Shown piece by piece: positions 15,791-26,084 of a stretch of DNA of 64,000 nucleotides (its first letter is position 1; each line of letters begins with the position of its first letter). This DNA is from Acinetobacter ihumii (GTDB lineage Bacteria > Pseudomonadota > Gammaproteobacteria > Pseudomonadales > Moraxellaceae): assembly GCF_900625095.1 (NCBI RefSeq), contig NZ_LR130760.1, positions 2,610,528 to 2,674,527 of the forward strand. The letters run 5' to 3'. The translations under genes and the position numbers were made by a program. Under the pieces are notes generated by a model. It searched no databases, was not told the origin of the DNA, and worked only from the letters and a program-made list of their open reading frames with translations.

Positions 15791-16249
15791 TTATCGTTGC
15801 AGGGTCAATATCACGCCAACGAAAATAATGATTGCTCCGACCAGCCTTTGCCAGTTGAATGGAACCCGATCGGTTCCCAACCAACCGAAATGATCCAGTA
15901 GCATGGACATGCTCAATTGACCAAAAATAATCAGTGCAGACAGGGTTAATAAACCCAATTTAGGTGCAGTATAAATGCTCAGACTAATTGCATAAACCCC
16001 TAAAAAACCACCCAGCCATAACCACCACGGGATTTGCATCAGTTGTGATAACGATGGTTTCTCGACATCTTGAAAACTCACCAATACCCCAAGCAGCAGA
16101 GTGCCGATTAAAAAAGAAAAAAAAGCAGCCTGTAAAGGCGAGCTAAGATACTCTCTTAGCTGTGTATTTAAAGCTGTTTGAATGGACATGGCAATGCCGA
16201 TACCTAAAGCTAAAGGTAATAAAATCAATAACTCCGAGCTTATTTTCAT
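15791..16249 (-). CDS. DMT-superfamily transporter, DUF606/YdcZ family
   Basis: 152 residues with five predicted membrane helices, the size of YdcZ/DUF606 half-transporters. Landmarks are GIGIAMSIQTALNTQLR near the start, PLQAAFFSFLIGT in helix 2, WLGGFLGVYAIS in helix 3 and GAIIIFVGVILT at the end. Members of the drug/metabolite superfamily probably work as dimers; the substrate is unknown. It precedes abeM, so the pair may form an export operon. It is divergent from hemW. Confidence 0.85.
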   Translation of the reverse strand: MKISSELLILLPLALGIGIAMSIQTALNTQLREYLSSPLQAAFFSFLIGTLLLGVLVSFQDVEKPSLSQLMQIPWWLWLGGFLGVYAISLSIYTAPKLGLLTLSALIIFGQLSMSMLLDHFGWLGTDRVPFNWQRLVGAIIIFVGVILTLQR

Positions 16250-16373
16250 CTGTAGCGTTCCTTATTGTTCTTTTTCATTCATGTTCCAGTCTAAATGAAT
16301 TCGCTGTACTTGAGGTCGGGGGATTGCTGTAGTCATGTTAAACTAACGGTGTTTGATTGCCTGAGCATATTTC

Positions 16374-17531
16374 TTGACTGTTTTACTTGATCCTGCCGAA
16401 ATTCCACTATCGTTGTACATTCATATGCCATGGTGTGTACGCAAATGTCCGTATTGTGATTTTAATTCACATGCTGTACCCAACGGGGCTTTGTCGTTAG
16501 AACTTGAGCAGCAATATTTACAGGCGCTGTTAGCCGATTTTGAAACACAACTTGAGTTTGCTCAGGGGCGCAAGATTCACAGTGTATTTATTGGTGGGGG
16601 AACACCCTCGCTGATTTCGGCACAGGGTTATCAATGGCTATTTGAACGGCTAAGCGTCATGATTGCCTTTGAAGAAGGATGTGAAATTACGCTCGAAGCC
16701 AATCCTGGTACAGTCGAACATGATCCATTCGCAGATTATTTAACATCCGGAATTAATCGTTTATCCATTGGGGTGCAAAGTTTTAATCGTGAGCATTTAC
16801 AACGCTTAGGGCGAATTCACAGTTCAGACAATGCCATTGAGTCGATTCAGCTGGCTAGGCAAGCGGGGTTTAAACGGATTAATGTCGATTTAATGCATGG
16901 ACTACCTGAACAAACGCTTGAACAAGCCTTATTCGATTTAAAATTGGCGGTGGAAAATGGAGCAACGCATATCAGTTGGTATCAACTCACCATTGAGCCC
17001 AATACGGTTTTTTTTAGAACACAACCGGTTTTGCCACAGGATGAAACCCTTGAACAAATTCAACTACAAGGTGAGCAATATTTAAAAGCACAAGGCTTTA
17101 TTAATTATGAAGTCTCAGCATGGCGTAAAGAGCGACCATCGGCACACAATTTAAATTATTGGCAATTTGGCGATTATTTGGCAATCGGGGCAGGGGCGCA
17201 TGGCAAAGTCACGCAACCTGATGGTATTTATCGTTTTCAAAAAACCCGATTACCCAAAGATTATTTGGCCAAAGTTCCTGCTGAACATGGACAATGGAAG
17301 CGTATTGCAGCAGAGGAGCTGCCTTTTGAATTTATGATGAATGCTTTGCGGTTAAATGAAGGTGTCGAGTCAAAATTGTATACACAACGCACAGGTTTGC
17401 CGTTGGCTGAGATTGAACCGATCTTGAATGGTTTGCGTCAGAAAAAGTTATTGCTGGATGATCCCGATCGAATCGCCTGTACTGAGCAGGGGCATATGTT
17501 TTTAAATTCAGTGCTGGAGAGTTTTTTGTAA
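16374..17531 (+). CDS. hemW: Radical SAM haem chaperone HemW
   Basis: 385 residues. The radical SAM cluster is CVRKCPYCDFNSH with Cys21, Cys25 and Cys28, followed by FIGGGTPSL (~78), EANPGT (~108), NRLSIGVQSF (~128) and GAGAHGK. These match HemW (formerly annotated as HemN-like), which binds haem and hands it to respiratory enzymes; the extra CDF cysteine pattern separates it from true coproporphyrinogen dehydrogenase. The start is TTG at 16374: an in-frame stop lies four codons upstream and the next ATG is inside the cluster motif. Confidence 0.9.
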   Translation: MTVLLDPAEIPLSLYIHMPWCVRKCPYCDFNSHAVPNGALSLELEQQYLQALLADFETQLEFAQGRKIHSVFIGGGTPSLISAQGYQWLFERLSVMIAFEEGCEITLEANPGTVEHDPFADYLTSGINRLSIGVQSFNREHLQRLGRIHSSDNAIESIQLARQAGFKRINVDLMHGLPEQTLEQALFDLKLAVENGATHISWYQLTIEPNTVFFRTQPVLPQDETLEQIQLQGEQYLKAQGFINYEVSAWRKERPSAHNLNYWQFGDYLAIGAGAHGKVTQPDGIYRFQKTRLPKDYLAKVPAEHGQWKRIAAEELPFEFMMNALRLNEGVESKLYTQRTGLPLAEIEPILNGLRQKKLLLDDPDRIACTEQGHMFLNSVLESFL

Positions 17532-17532
17532 A

Positions 17533-17566
17533 CAAAAAAAAGCTGAGAAAAGAGGGCTCCCAGCTT
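17533..17566 (-). terminator. Terminator of the SDR gene
   Basis: Imperfect AAGCTG-type stem closing to CAGCTT, followed on the minus strand by eight T. Confidence 0.65.
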
Positions 17567-17583
17567 ATAAAAAGATATTGTGA

Positions 17584-18339
17584 TTAACGCGTGGTATAAC
17601 CCCCATTCGCAAAAATGGTTTGCCCTGTAATCCACCAGCCTTCAGTGACCAAGAAACGCACCAACGGTTCGATATCTTCAATTTTAGTCAGACCGCCAAG
17701 CGCAGAAGCTGATTTGTGATAAGCCACTGCTTCTGGTGCCTCCTGACCGTAGAAAAATGGCGTGTCCATGGGACCCGGTGCAACCGCAGTCACTGAAATT
17801 CCACGTTCACCAAACTCTTTAGACGCAGCGCGGGTGTAATGTTCAACGGGGGCTTTTAAACCTTCATAGGTTGAGTAAAGCCCTGTATAAGCTGCGAGTA
17901 ATGAGGTAACGATGCTACAAATTTTACCGCCATCATTCAAATGATGACCTGCCGACTGAATAAAGAAATAAGCGATTTTGGAATTAATGTCGCTCATCGA
18001 ATCAAATTCAGCTTCTGTCGTATCCACAATAGGTTTTTTGAGCACACGACCTACAGTATTAATGGCAATATCAATTCCGCCAAAATGTTGTTTAGTTTTG
18101 ACAAAAAGTTCCTCGATGCGATCAATTGAACTGAGATCAGCTTGCAACAAAATCGCATCAACTCCAAGTGCTTTCACATCAGCCAAAGTTTGTTCCGCAT
18201 CCGCTTTGGTCGATTCGCTGTTGTAATGGATGGCCAGTTTCGCGCCTTGTTCAGCAAATTTACGTGATATTAAACCGCCCAGATTTTTTGCACCGCCCGT
18301 AATTAAAACCACTTTATCTTTTAAAGTTTGTGCTGCCAT
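17584..18339 (-). CDS. Short-chain dehydrogenase/reductase
   Basis: 251 residues of the classical SDR fold. The cofactor motif is LITGGAKNLGG (~11-21), a variant of TGxxxGxG; the catalytic Tyr-x-x-x-Lys is YEGLK (~155) with a preceding serine in IVTSLLAAYTG. The residues after strand 2 (HYNSESTKAD) suggest NADP(H). The substrate is not known. ATG at 18339 has AAAGGAAAG upstream and is preferred to the ATG at 18357. It is divergent from a LysR gene, the usual arrangement for a regulated target. Confidence 0.85.
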   Translation of the reverse strand: MAAQTLKDKVVLITGGAKNLGGLISRKFAEQGAKLAIHYNSESTKADAEQTLADVKALGVDAILLQADLSSIDRIEELFVKTKQHFGGIDIAINTVGRVLKKPIVDTTEAEFDSMSDINSKIAYFFIQSAGHHLNDGGKICSIVTSLLAAYTGLYSTYEGLKAPVEHYTRAASKEFGERGISVTAVAPGPMDTPFFYGQEAPEAVAYHKSASALGGLTKIEDIEPLVRFLVTEGWWITGQTIFANGGYTTR

Positions 18340-18453
18340 GATGTTCTTTCCTTTCAATCAGACTATTTTGGATATTTATGAGTCTAAATTTGAATCGTGT
18401 AACCATCAATTATGCTAATTTAGTTTCACTATTCAGAAATCACGAACAATAAA

Positions 18454-19374
18454 ATGGATCGGCTACAGCAATTTGAAATTTTTATAGAAGTTGCCAAACG
18501 GGAAAGTTTTAGTGAGGCGGCGCTACGTCTGGATTTGCCGCGCTCTACAGTGACATCCGCTATCCAGAGTCTGGAAACGTTTTATAAAGTCCGATTATTT
18601 CAACGTACCACACGACGCGTTAGCCTGACGCAGGATGGAAAACGAATTTTACCCGACTGTCAAAATTTACTCATGGACTATCAACTGCTTGAACAGATGA
18701 TTCAAACGCATAATCAGGATTATCAAGGCATATTAAAAGTTGATATGCCCAGCCGCATTTCGCATCAGATTGTTGTACCTGCATTGCCTGACTTTTTTCA
18801 GCAGTATCCGAATATTCAAATTCAACTGCATAGCTCTGATCATTTAACCAATTTGGTCGAGCAGGAAGTCGATTGCGTGGTGCGTGTCGGGACACTGGAA
18901 AATAGTAGTCTGATTTGCAAATCAGTCGGGTATTTAGAGATGGTCAATTGCGCTAGTCCCGATTATTTACAACAATTCGGGACGCCGCAAACGCTAGAAG
19001 ATTTACAACAACATTCGATGATCAATTATCCAAGTGGTGTCGGAGAGCAACAGGGGATTTTCTTTTGTCGACATGAACGAATCAAATTAAATGCCAACCT
19101 AAGTGTGAATAATACTGAGGCTTATATTCAGGCAGCGCGCGCTGGTTTAGGCATCATTCAAATTCCTTATTATGATGTGCGAGAGGATTTAGAGCAGGGC
19201 AGGCTGGTTGAATTTTTAAGCTATGAAGTGTGTTCGGCATTAGCACTGAATGTACTTTATCCAAATCGGCAATATATTCCACGGCGTCTGGATGTGTTCA
19301 TGAGTTGGCTCATTCCTGTATTACAACAACAATGTTGTTTACAACGTGAAAATAAAAAACCACTTCCTTTGTAG
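18454..19374 (+). CDS. LysR-family transcriptional regulator
   Basis: 306 residues: an N-terminal winged helix-turn-helix (FIEVAKRESFSEAALRLDLPRSTVTSAIQSLE, residues 8-40) and a LysR substrate domain (about 90-295) with VDCVVRVGTL and LGIIQIPYYDVREDLEQGRLVEFL. This is the CrgA/AaeR-like subgroup that often controls a divergent oxidoreductase. The SDR gene 114 bases away in the opposite direction is the obvious target. The coding end overlaps the terminator stem. Confidence 0.88.
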   Translation: MDRLQQFEIFIEVAKRESFSEAALRLDLPRSTVTSAIQSLETFYKVRLFQRTTRRVSLTQDGKRILPDCQNLLMDYQLLEQMIQTHNQDYQGILKVDMPSRISHQIVVPALPDFFQQYPNIQIQLHSSDHLTNLVEQEVDCVVRVGTLENSSLICKSVGYLEMVNCASPDYLQQFGTPQTLEDLQQHSMINYPSGVGEQQGIFFCRHERIKLNANLSVNNTEAYIQAARAGLGIIQIPYYDVREDLEQGRLVEFLSYEVCSALALNVLYPNRQYIPRRLDVFMSWLIPVLQQQCCLQRENKKPLPL

Positions 19375-19385
19375 AAGTGGTTTTT
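19354..19385. terminator. Bidirectional terminator
   Basis: AACCACTTC/GAAGTGGTT stem with an A-run before and a T-run after; serves the LysR gene and convergent ahpC. Confidence 0.85.
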
Positions 19386-19424
19386 CCCAGATTTAGTGGG
19401 GTTTAAATCTCTAGGCTTTCAGGC

Positions 19425-19988
19425 TTAAATTTTACCCACCAGATCAATCGATGGTGCTAAAGTTGCATCACCCTCTTTCCATTTGGCTGGGCAGACCTCC
19501 CCCGGATGATTGTGGACATAGACGGCAGCTTTGACTTTACGCAGTAATTCCTGAGCATCACGACCAATACCACCAGCATTGATCTCTACAATTTGAATTT
19601 TACCGTCTGGATCAATCACAAACGTACCACGATCAGCAAGACCTTCTGCTTCAATCAATACATCGAAGTTTTTAGCAATGGTCCATGTTGGATCGCCAAT
19701 CATGGCATACTGGATTTTACCAATAGCATCTGAGGTGTCATGCCATGCTTTATGGGTAAAATGCGTGTCAGTTGAAACGGAGTAAATCTCAACACCTAAT
19801 TTTTGAAATTCTTCGTATTGATCTGCCAAATCTTCAAGTTCTGTTGGACACACAAAAGTAAAGTCTGCTGGATAAAAGAACACAACTGACCATTTACCTT
19901 TTAAATCTGCTTCAGTCATATCAAAGAATTGACCATTTTGATAAGCGGTGGCTTGGAATGGCTTGATTTCAGTATTGATTAAACTCAT
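19425..19988 (-). CDS. ahpC: Alkyl hydroperoxide reductase subunit C (typical 2-Cys peroxiredoxin)
   Basis: 187 residues, the standard AhpC size. Peroxidatic Cys47 is in [12 protein letters not shown] and the resolving cysteine in [10 protein letters not shown] near residue 167; [12 protein letters not shown] and [13 protein letters not shown] are also AhpC-type. It reduces H2O2 and organic peroxides in the cytoplasm, with AhpF or another reductase recycling it; no ahpF is in this window. A small palindrome (CTTGGT/ACCAAG) about 40 bases upstream could be an operator. Confidence 0.95.
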   Translation of the reverse strand: MSLINTEIKPFQATAYQNGQFFDMTEADLKGKWSVVFFYPADFTFVCPTELEDLADQYEEFQKLGVEIYSVSTDTHFTHKAWHDTSDAIGKIQYAMIGDPTWTIAKNFDVLIEAEGLADRGTFVIDPDGKIQIVEINAGGIGRDAQELLRKVKAAVYVHNHPGEVCPAKWKEGDATLAPSIDLVGKI

Positions 19989-20025
19989 GTTGAAGTCCTC
20001 TTGGTTAAATGAGAAAGTTTCTTAA

Positions 20026-20038
20026 CTTGGTAACCAAG
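20026..20038 (-). promoter_or_regulatory. Palindrome upstream of ahpC
   Basis: CTTGGT, one base, ACCAAG: a perfect 6-bp inverted repeat 38 bases before the ahpC start. Position suits an operator or promoter overlap, but it is not the OxyR consensus. Confidence 0.3.
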
Positions 20039-20120
20039 ATAACGTATTTATTTAAATCGTAAAAACAGTAAATTTTTATAAATTTAATCGGATATTTAGA
20101 TTTTTAAATAGCATAGGCAT

Positions 20121-20155
20121 AAAAAAAGCCTTAACAAAAAATGTTAAGGCTTTTT
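20121..20155 (-). terminator. Terminator of the tRNA-Lys transcript
   Basis: GCCTTAACA/TGTTAAGGC stem with a long T-run on the minus strand, directly after the 3' end of the second-transcribed tRNA gene. Confidence 0.9.
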
Positions 20156-20161
20156 AGAATC

Positions 20162-20237
20162 TGGTGGGTCGTCCGCGACTCGAACGCGGGACCAACGGAT
20201 TAAAAGTCCGCTGCTCTACCAACTGAGCTAACGACCC
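20162..20237 (-). tRNA. tRNA-Lys (anticodon TTT), second in transcript
   Basis: 76 nt including encoded CCA. The acceptor arm GGGTCGT pairs with ACGACCC, the T-arm is GCGGG-TTCGAGT-type, and the anticodon loop CTTTTAA gives TTT. It appears identical to the copy at 20380-20455. Confidence 0.97.
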
Positions 20238-20245
20238 TGAACGAA

Positions 20246-20268
20246 ATATTCAAGCGACGCTTGAATAT
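20246..20268 (-). repeat. Hairpin upstream of tRNA-Lys (copy 1)
   Basis: 10-bp perfect stem ATATTCAAGC/GCTTGAATAT with a 3-nt loop, 8 bases before the mature 5' end. The same hairpin precedes the other copy, showing that the duplicated unit includes the leader. Confidence 0.8.
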
Positions 20269-20279
20269 AAAGTGCAAGA

Positions 20280-20300
20280 GAAATTGATAACATCAATTTC
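20280..20300 (-). repeat. Hairpin in the tRNA spacer
   Basis: 9-bp perfect stem GAAATTGAT/ATCAATTTC with loop AAC, between the two tRNA genes; may guide processing of the precursor. Confidence 0.6.
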
Positions 20301-20379
20301 TGTTAAAGTCATGCAACATCACTTTAACCATTTGCAAGAAATCAAAAATTGAAATCTTGACTGAGATCAAAACAATCAA

Positions 20380-20455
20380 TGGTGGGTCGTCCGCGACTCG
20401 AACGCGGGACCAACGGATTAAAAGTCCGCTGCTCTACCAACTGAGCTAACGACCC
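20380..20455 (-). tRNA. tRNA-Lys (anticodon TTT), first in transcript
   Basis: 76 nt with encoded CCA, sequence as for the other copy. The pair sits in tandem with 142 bases between. Confidence 0.97.
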
Positions 20456-20463
20456 TGAACGAA

Positions 20464-20486
20464 ATATTCAAGCAACGCTTGAATAT
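20464..20486 (-). repeat. Hairpin upstream of tRNA-Lys (copy 2)
   Basis: Same 10-bp stem as copy 1, with loop AAC instead of GAC; followed by an AAGTGCAAGA block also shared with copy 1. Confidence 0.8.
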
Positions 20487-20540
20487 GAAGTGCAAGAAAA
20501 TAAAATTATTTCTAACACCGCCGTTGTTTTGATGGAGCGT

Positions 20541-20568
20541 ATTTTAGCAAGATCCTCAACGAACACAA
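20541..20568 (-). promoter_or_regulatory. Promoter of the tRNA-Lys operon
   Basis: -35 TTGTGT, 16-base spacer, -10 TAAAAT, then a GC-rich ACGCTCC start region as in stringently controlled stable-RNA promoters. The distance to the first tRNA is about 80 bases. Confidence 0.55.
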
Positions 20569-20640
20569 GAGAAAATTGAAAAACAATCGCATAACTGTTT
20601 ATAAAAAGCACGATTTTCTCTTGGTTAGTTAAAAAACACA

Positions 20641-22482
20641 CTAAAAACGATATTTGTAAGCCTGAATGTTTTCAAAAATCTCAGAAGTTACATCGCAGTA
20701 GGCATCGGCATTTGGTAAAAGCACCAGTAAACGTTCATCTGTTTTACTCGGATCAAAAGCCTGTTCCTTGAGTTTGTTCTTTTGATATTTAAAGGTACCT
20801 GTGGTTTCAACGACTTCTTGTACACGTAAAAACACCGGAACGGCATAGGCCGGCAGACATTTTTTAAATGTGGCAGCCATATCGCTTAAATCCTGCTGAT
20901 TCAGCTCGACGCCTTCAGCTAAGGTAATCGCGGCCATACCTACACGACCATTGGTATTTGGAATCTCAACGCCATACACCACAGCTTCAGTGATTTTGTC
21001 ATATTCACAGACCATATTTTCAACTTCAGTGGTCGATACATTTTCACCTTTCCAGCGGAACGTATCGCCCAAACGATCGACAAATTGTGCATGACGAAAG
21101 CCGATATCGCGTACCAGATCACCCGTATTAAAGTAAGAGTCTCCCTTTTTAAAGACATCTTTTAAAATTACAGATTTATTTTTTTCTGGGTCGGTATAAC
21201 CATCAAAAGGTGAACGACGGGTGATTTTACCAATCAATAAACCGACTTCTCCTGTTTTAACTTTAATACAATGGCCTTTTTTGTCACGAATGGCTTCGCC
21301 TTTTTCTTTATCGTATTTCACCACCGCATACGGTGTTGGAGAAAAACCGACCGTATTATCAAAGTTAAAGATATTACTAAAACCAACATTGCCTTCGCTT
21401 GAAGCATACAGCTCAAGCACTTCTTTAATGCCAAAACGTTGTTTGAATTTGTCCCAGATGTTTGGACGCATACCATTGCCAATCATTTTAGTCACGCGAT
21501 GAGCACGATCGAGTTCAGATGGTGGGGCATCCATTAAATAGCGACATAACTCGCCTACATAGCCAATGGCTGAGGCATTAAACTTTTGTACATCTTTCCA
21601 AAATGCACTGGTCGAATATTTACGGCGCAAGGCAAGCGTTGAACTGCCAGCAATCACGCCACACCAGCACACCACAATTCCTGTGGCATGATACATTGGT
21701 AAGGTCACGTACATCACATCATCTGGGGTCAAATCCAGAATATGACCATAGGTTCCATACGCCAGTGTCCAGCGACTATGCGTGAAAATCACGGCTTTAG
21801 GCAGACCAGTTGTGCCAGAGGTATAAATATAAAATAAACCATCTTTACCTTGCACTGTATGGGTTGTCGGTGGGTTAAATTTAGCAAAATGATCGATTTT
21901 TTCAGCCAGATTGAGATAGCCAGTAGGTGCAGAACCTACATTTTGACGTGTTGGCTGATCTGCAAACCAATGGAAACGGTCTGATGGTAGCTCCAGATCA
22001 TCACGAATCTCATCAACACAGGCACGTACTTCTTCGCCTAAAATCAGTGCAATGGGCTTGACCAGATTAATACTATGCGTCAGCACCTTGCCTGTTTGTG
22101 AAGTATTGACCAATGCAATTGCAACGCCAATTTTTGCCAGACCAATGACGGTCGCAATGAGTTCAGATCGATTCTCGATCATGACTGCAATCACATCACC
22201 TTTGCGTGCCCCAATGGATAAATAATAATGTGCAATCTGGTTGGCCCATTCATTTAAATCCTGATAGCTATAACGTTGCTCTTCAAATAAAAGCGCAGCT
22301 CCCTGAGGATTTCTTTTGACTGCTTTCTCAAATGCAATACCTAAACCAGCGGGGCTAGACGATGTGCGCAAATAGGCTTGTTTTAGACCGGCAAGAATAT
22401 GCGGTACTTTAGGTAAAAAGCCTGGCAGGCGCGAAGCCACATTTCCAAGTGTAATGATATCGGGTTGTGCAGTCTGGCTCAT
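20641..22482 (-). CDS. Long-chain acyl-CoA synthetase (FATP/FadD6-like)
   Basis: About 613 residues. The AMP-binding signature is YIYTSGTTGLPKAVIF (~227-242), with later YASSEGNVGF (~350) and GDLVRD plus FRWKGENVSTTEVE (~490), as in the very-long-chain acyl-CoA synthetase/fatty-acid transport group rather than FadD. It activates fatty acids to acyl-CoA via an acyl-AMP. A hydrophobic segment near residues 105-125 could help membrane binding. The ATG at 22482 has AGG 6 bases upstream; an ATG at 22488 directly abuts that site and is less likely. Confidence 0.88.
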   Translation of the reverse strand: MSQTAQPDIITLGNVASRLPGFLPKVPHILAGLKQAYLRTSSSPAGLGIAFEKAVKRNPQGAALLFEEQRYSYQDLNEWANQIAHYYLSIGARKGDVIAVMIENRSELIATVIGLAKIGVAIALVNTSQTGKVLTHSINLVKPIALILGEEVRACVDEIRDDLELPSDRFHWFADQPTRQNVGSAPTGYLNLAEKIDHFAKFNPPTTHTVQGKDGLFYIYTSGTTGLPKAVIFTHSRWTLAYGTYGHILDLTPDDVMYVTLPMYHATGIVVCWCGVIAGSSTLALRRKYSTSAFWKDVQKFNASAIGYVGELCRYLMDAPPSELDRAHRVTKMIGNGMRPNIWDKFKQRFGIKEVLELYASSEGNVGFSNIFNFDNTVGFSPTPYAVVKYDKEKGEAIRDKKGHCIKVKTGEVGLLIGKITRRSPFDGYTDPEKNKSVILKDVFKKGDSYFNTGDLVRDIGFRHAQFVDRLGDTFRWKGENVSTTEVENMVCEYDKITEAVVYGVEIPNTNGRVGMAAITLAEGVELNQQDLSDMAATFKKCLPAYAVPVFLRVQEVVETTGTFKYQKNKLKEQAFDPSKTDERLLVLLPNADAYCDVTSEIFENIQAYKYRF

Positions 22483-22611
22483 ATACATCCTATTATTTTT
22501 CGATCAGTCCAATGCGATTTAATATAGAAGAAACGCATGCAATCATTTGACGCAAAGGTTGTTTTAAAGGTTTTGCACTAGTGCAATCAACCTAATCTGA
22601 CATAAAGTATC

Positions 22612-22641
22612 AAAAAAAACCTAGTCACCGAAATGACTAGG
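22612..22641 (-). terminator. Terminator of rne
   Basis: CCTAGTCA/TGACTAGG stem, 6-nt loop, eight T on the minus strand. Confidence 0.85.
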
Positions 22642-22670
22642 CTTTCATTAGTTACATGCAATTATGCAAA

Positions 22671-25600
22671 TTATTCAGTTGTTGTGCTTGCCTTTTTAGG
22701 CGGACGACCACGTGGGCGACGTGGGCGGCTAGGCTTGTCACTGTCTACCTTCTTTGCTTTAGTTGCTGTTTTTCCAGTATTTTCTTCATCAGTTACAGCA
22801 GATGAATTTTCTTCTGTGTCTGCAACATCAAGTTCTGCTTGTACAGGTTGCGCTTGAGAAGGCACAGAAGCAGGTTCTGCCGTAGCCTCAAACTCCGCAG
22901 TACTGGTAGATTCCTCAGTGGTTTTGACCTCATCTGTAGGCGCTACCTGCTCAGTTTGAACAACAGGTGTAACATTTTCGGCCGTAGCAACGGTTGTCTC
23001 TGTCGCTTCCTGAGGTGCTTCAGCAGCAGCAACTGCCACTTCATCTGCTTGTGTTGTCGTTTGAGCGACTTCATTTGCCTGTTTCGCTTGTTCATGCGCT
23101 TGCTCAGCCGCTTGTTTCGCTAAACGACGGCGTTCACGTGGATCATTGGCAACACGACTGGCCGATGCCTCTGGTGGCGTCAGCGGTAAAACAGGTGCTG
23201 GTTCACTTTCTTCAGCCACTTTAGCGGTAAGCTGAGCATCACGTGTCACAGGCTTTTTGTCTTCTTCAACCGTTTTTGTCTCTGTGACTAAATTGCTGGC
23301 ATATTGTTCAGTAAATTTCACCAAAGCACGGTTAAAGGTCGGTACTAATCCAAATTGTTCGATCAGTACGGTACAGTCTTCGCCATAGACATGACGAATC
23401 AGACTGCCCAAAGTATAGTTCGCTAATTCAGGAATTTGCGAGGGTTGTACCTTTGGTGCTGCAACCGATTTAGCCTGTTGCGCTTCACGTTGCTGGCGAC
23501 GACGTAGACGTGGATCGTTATTTGCACGTTTAACAGGTTGCTGCGCAGTTTCGGTAACATCAACTGATGCAGGTGTTTCAGCCACAGTTGCCTCACTCAC
23601 CACGGCTTCTTCTACAGGATTCGCAAGAGGTGTCTCAGTGACTTTAGCCGGCTCTTGTGATGCAACTTGTGGATTTAATGCCACAATCTCACTTTGTGCC
23701 TGATCCACATTAATCACCAATGCAGTTGCCATAACGTCATCACGTGGCGCATCAACGACATCGACTTTGACCTGTTTTGCATCATGCGTTACAGCTTTGC
23801 TGTTTGGTGTGTTGGCATTTTGATCCAACACACTTTGATCGCGATGACGATTCGGGCGGTTTGGACGTTGCTGGTTGTTACGATCACGACGTGGGACAGC
23901 TTCTTCAGCATGTGATTCAGTTTGCGCATGATTTTGTACATGATTTTGTGCATGACTTTGTACGTTGTTTTGATCTTGCGGTTGCTGACGTTTTTGCTGA
24001 CGTTTTAATTCACGTTGTTCATGACGTGACAGTTGTACGACTTCTTCGTGAACCTGAGTCGGTTGTGGCTCTGGGTTCGGCTCACGTTGTTGTGGTTCAC
24101 GATCGGTACGCTCGCGCTGATCTTTATGCTTACGCTTCTTGTTGTTTGGACGATTATTTTTCTCGTCACGTTCAACGGTGTCACGTGCTTCCTGTTTAGC
24201 CGCAGGTGCTTGTGACATGTAAGCGTTGTTGCCTGATGCTGCAACAGCCACAGTTTCGGTCACGCTAGCGATGTTTACCTGACCAAATTGACCACGGCTC
24301 ACGGCACCGCCATTGACCATTTGCTCAATCGCTGAGGCTGCATTTTGCGCAGAACGTGATTGGTCAATGGTTTGTGCTTGCTTTTGTACAAACAGATTCT
24401 CTAACCATGCACATGGGCTGGCTGCTTTAGCGGCAACCATTGCCTGTTGTGTTGCAGGCGCAGATGCTTGAGCACTAGCTTTACGTTTATTTTGCTCAGA
24501 CTGAACAGGAGCAGCATGAATATGCTCTGCTTCTTCCAGATGCCATTCAGATGACTCATAACCGAGTTCTTTTTCACTAGAACGTGTCGCTTCAGTACGT
24601 TCATAGCTAGAAGGTGCAAAACCTTCAGGATTATACTGAATTTCGTAATGTGGTGTTTCCAAGTGAGGGTGTGGTAACACGGTCACACGTACGCCAGAAG
24701 TTTGTTCTAAATAGACCAGACTATGACGTTTTTCATTGAGCAGGAATGCCGCAATTTCAACAGGAACTTCAACCTGTACTTCACCATGACGTTCACGCAG
24801 TGCAATTTCTTCCACTTTGCGCATAATCGACAGTGATAAAGAACGCAAATCACGAACCATGCCTGTACCATGACAGCGCGGGCAAACATAACCCGTGGCC
24901 TCTTCAAGTGATGGACGTAGACGCTGACGACTCATTTCCATCAAACCAAAACGTGACAACTGACCAAACTGGATACGTGCGCGGTCGCTTTGAGTCGCTT
25001 CACGGAGTTTAGCTTCGACCATACGCTGATTACGATCTTTGGTCATGTCGATAAAATCGATCACCACGAGACCACCGATATCACGCAAACGTAATTGACG
25101 TGCGATTTCTTCGGCTGCTTCGAGGTTGGTATTCAGCGCAGTTTCTTCAACATCGTGACCACGAGTCGATTTGGCCGAGTTAATATCAATCGAAACCAGG
25201 GCTTCGGTCTGGTCAATCACGATTGAACCACCAGATGGCAGTTTAACTTCACGCTCATAAGCCGTTTGAATTTGGCTTTCAATGCCAAAATGAGCAAATA
25301 AAGGCTCATTCAGGGTGTACGTTTTTAACTTATCTAATTGACGCGGCATCACCGCTTTCACAAAGTTATAGGCTTCGTTATAAGCTTGTTCACTATCAAT
25401 TAAGATTTCAGAGACATCATCACGTAAATAATCACGAATGGCACGAGTCACGACACCTGCTTCCTGATGCACCAGCATTGGAGATGGGCCAGAGTTTGCA
25501 GTGCTTTGAATTTGATTCCATAAATCGAGCAAATGTTGCAAGTCGAGTTGTAACTCTTCTTGAGAGCGACCAATCCCCGCAGTACGTACAATCACGCTCA

Positions 25601-26084
25601 TTCCGCGTGGGATATTCAATGATGCCAACATTTCTTTCAATTCTTCACGAACTGAACCTGAAATTTGACGACTAATACCGCCACCTTTCGGATTATTTGG
25701 CATGAGCACCAAATAACGACCTGCAAGCGAAATAAACGTCGAAAGTGCAGCACCTTTATTGCCGCGTTCTTCTTTTTCCACTTGTACCAAAAGCTCAGTG
25801 CCTTCAGTAATCAGTTCGCGGATATTTGAAGTTTGACGTGGGTCAGCCTTAAAGTAAGTATTGGCAATTTCGCGCATGGACAAAAAGCCCTGACGCTGTG
25901 CACCATATTCAACAAACACGGCTTCAAGAGAAGGCTCTACGCGAGTGACGTGACCTTTGTAGATGTTGGATTTTTTTTGTTCGCGGGTACGATTCTCTAA
26001 GTCAAAATCGTAAAGGCGATTACCAGTGATAAGTGCAACGCGAACTTCTTCAGCATGAGTTGCATTAATCAACATACGTTTCAT
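22671..26084 (-). CDS. rne: Ribonuclease E
   Basis: 1137 residues, the scaffold of the RNA degradosome. The N-terminal catalytic half has an S1 domain ([23 protein letters not shown], ~38-60), the 5'-sensor/DNase I-like parts with SIDINSAK and VIDFIDM (metal-binding Asp), and the Zn-link CPRCHGTG near residue 405. The C-terminal half (~520-1137) is disordered, rich in Gln, Glu, Arg and Ala, with Arg-rich patches ([21 protein letters not shown]) for RNA binding and a final [17 protein letters not shown] lies 8 bases before the ATG. Divergent from rluC, as in E. coli. Confidence 0.95.
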   Translation of the reverse strand: MKRMLINATHAEEVRVALITGNRLYDFDLENRTREQKKSNIYKGHVTRVEPSLEAVFVEYGAQRQGFLSMREIANTYFKADPRQTSNIRELITEGTELLVQVEKEERGNKGAALSTFISLAGRYLVLMPNNPKGGGISRQISGSVREELKEMLASLNIPRGMSVIVRTAGIGRSQEELQLDLQHLLDLWNQIQSTANSGPSPMLVHQEAGVVTRAIRDYLRDDVSEILIDSEQAYNEAYNFVKAVMPRQLDKLKTYTLNEPLFAHFGIESQIQTAYEREVKLPSGGSIVIDQTEALVSIDINSAKSTRGHDVEETALNTNLEAAEEIARQLRLRDIGGLVVIDFIDMTKDRNQRMVEAKLREATQSDRARIQFGQLSRFGLMEMSRQRLRPSLEEATGYVCPRCHGTGMVRDLRSLSLSIMRKVEEIALRERHGEVQVEVPVEIAAFLLNEKRHSLVYLEQTSGVRVTVLPHPHLETPHYEIQYNPEGFAPSSYERTEATRSSEKELGYESSEWHLEEAEHIHAAPVQSEQNKRKASAQASAPATQQAMVAAKAASPCAWLENLFVQKQAQTIDQSRSAQNAASAIEQMVNGGAVSRGQFGQVNIASVTETVAVAASGNNAYMSQAPAAKQEARDTVERDEKNNRPNNKKRKHKDQRERTDREPQQREPNPEPQPTQVHEEVVQLSRHEQRELKRQQKRQQPQDQNNVQSHAQNHVQNHAQTESHAEEAVPRRDRNNQQRPNRPNRHRDQSVLDQNANTPNSKAVTHDAKQVKVDVVDAPRDDVMATALVINVDQAQSEIVALNPQVASQEPAKVTETPLANPVEEAVVSEATVAETPASVDVTETAQQPVKRANNDPRLRRRQQREAQQAKSVAAPKVQPSQIPELANYTLGSLIRHVYGEDCTVLIEQFGLVPTFNRALVKFTEQYASNLVTETKTVEEDKKPVTRDAQLTAKVAEESEPAPVLPLTPPEASASRVANDPRERRRLAKQAAEQAHEQAKQANEVAQTTTQADEVAVAAAEAPQEATETTVATAENVTPVVQTEQVAPTDEVKTTEESTSTAEFEATAEPASVPSQAQPVQAELDVADTEENSSAVTDEENTGKTATKAKKVDSDKPSRPRRPRGRPPKKASTTTE

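Noticed and set aside
23777..24199. Long plus-strand frame inside rne
   Set aside because: It arises opposite the low-complexity Gln/Arg/His-rich region of RNase E and resembles no protein.
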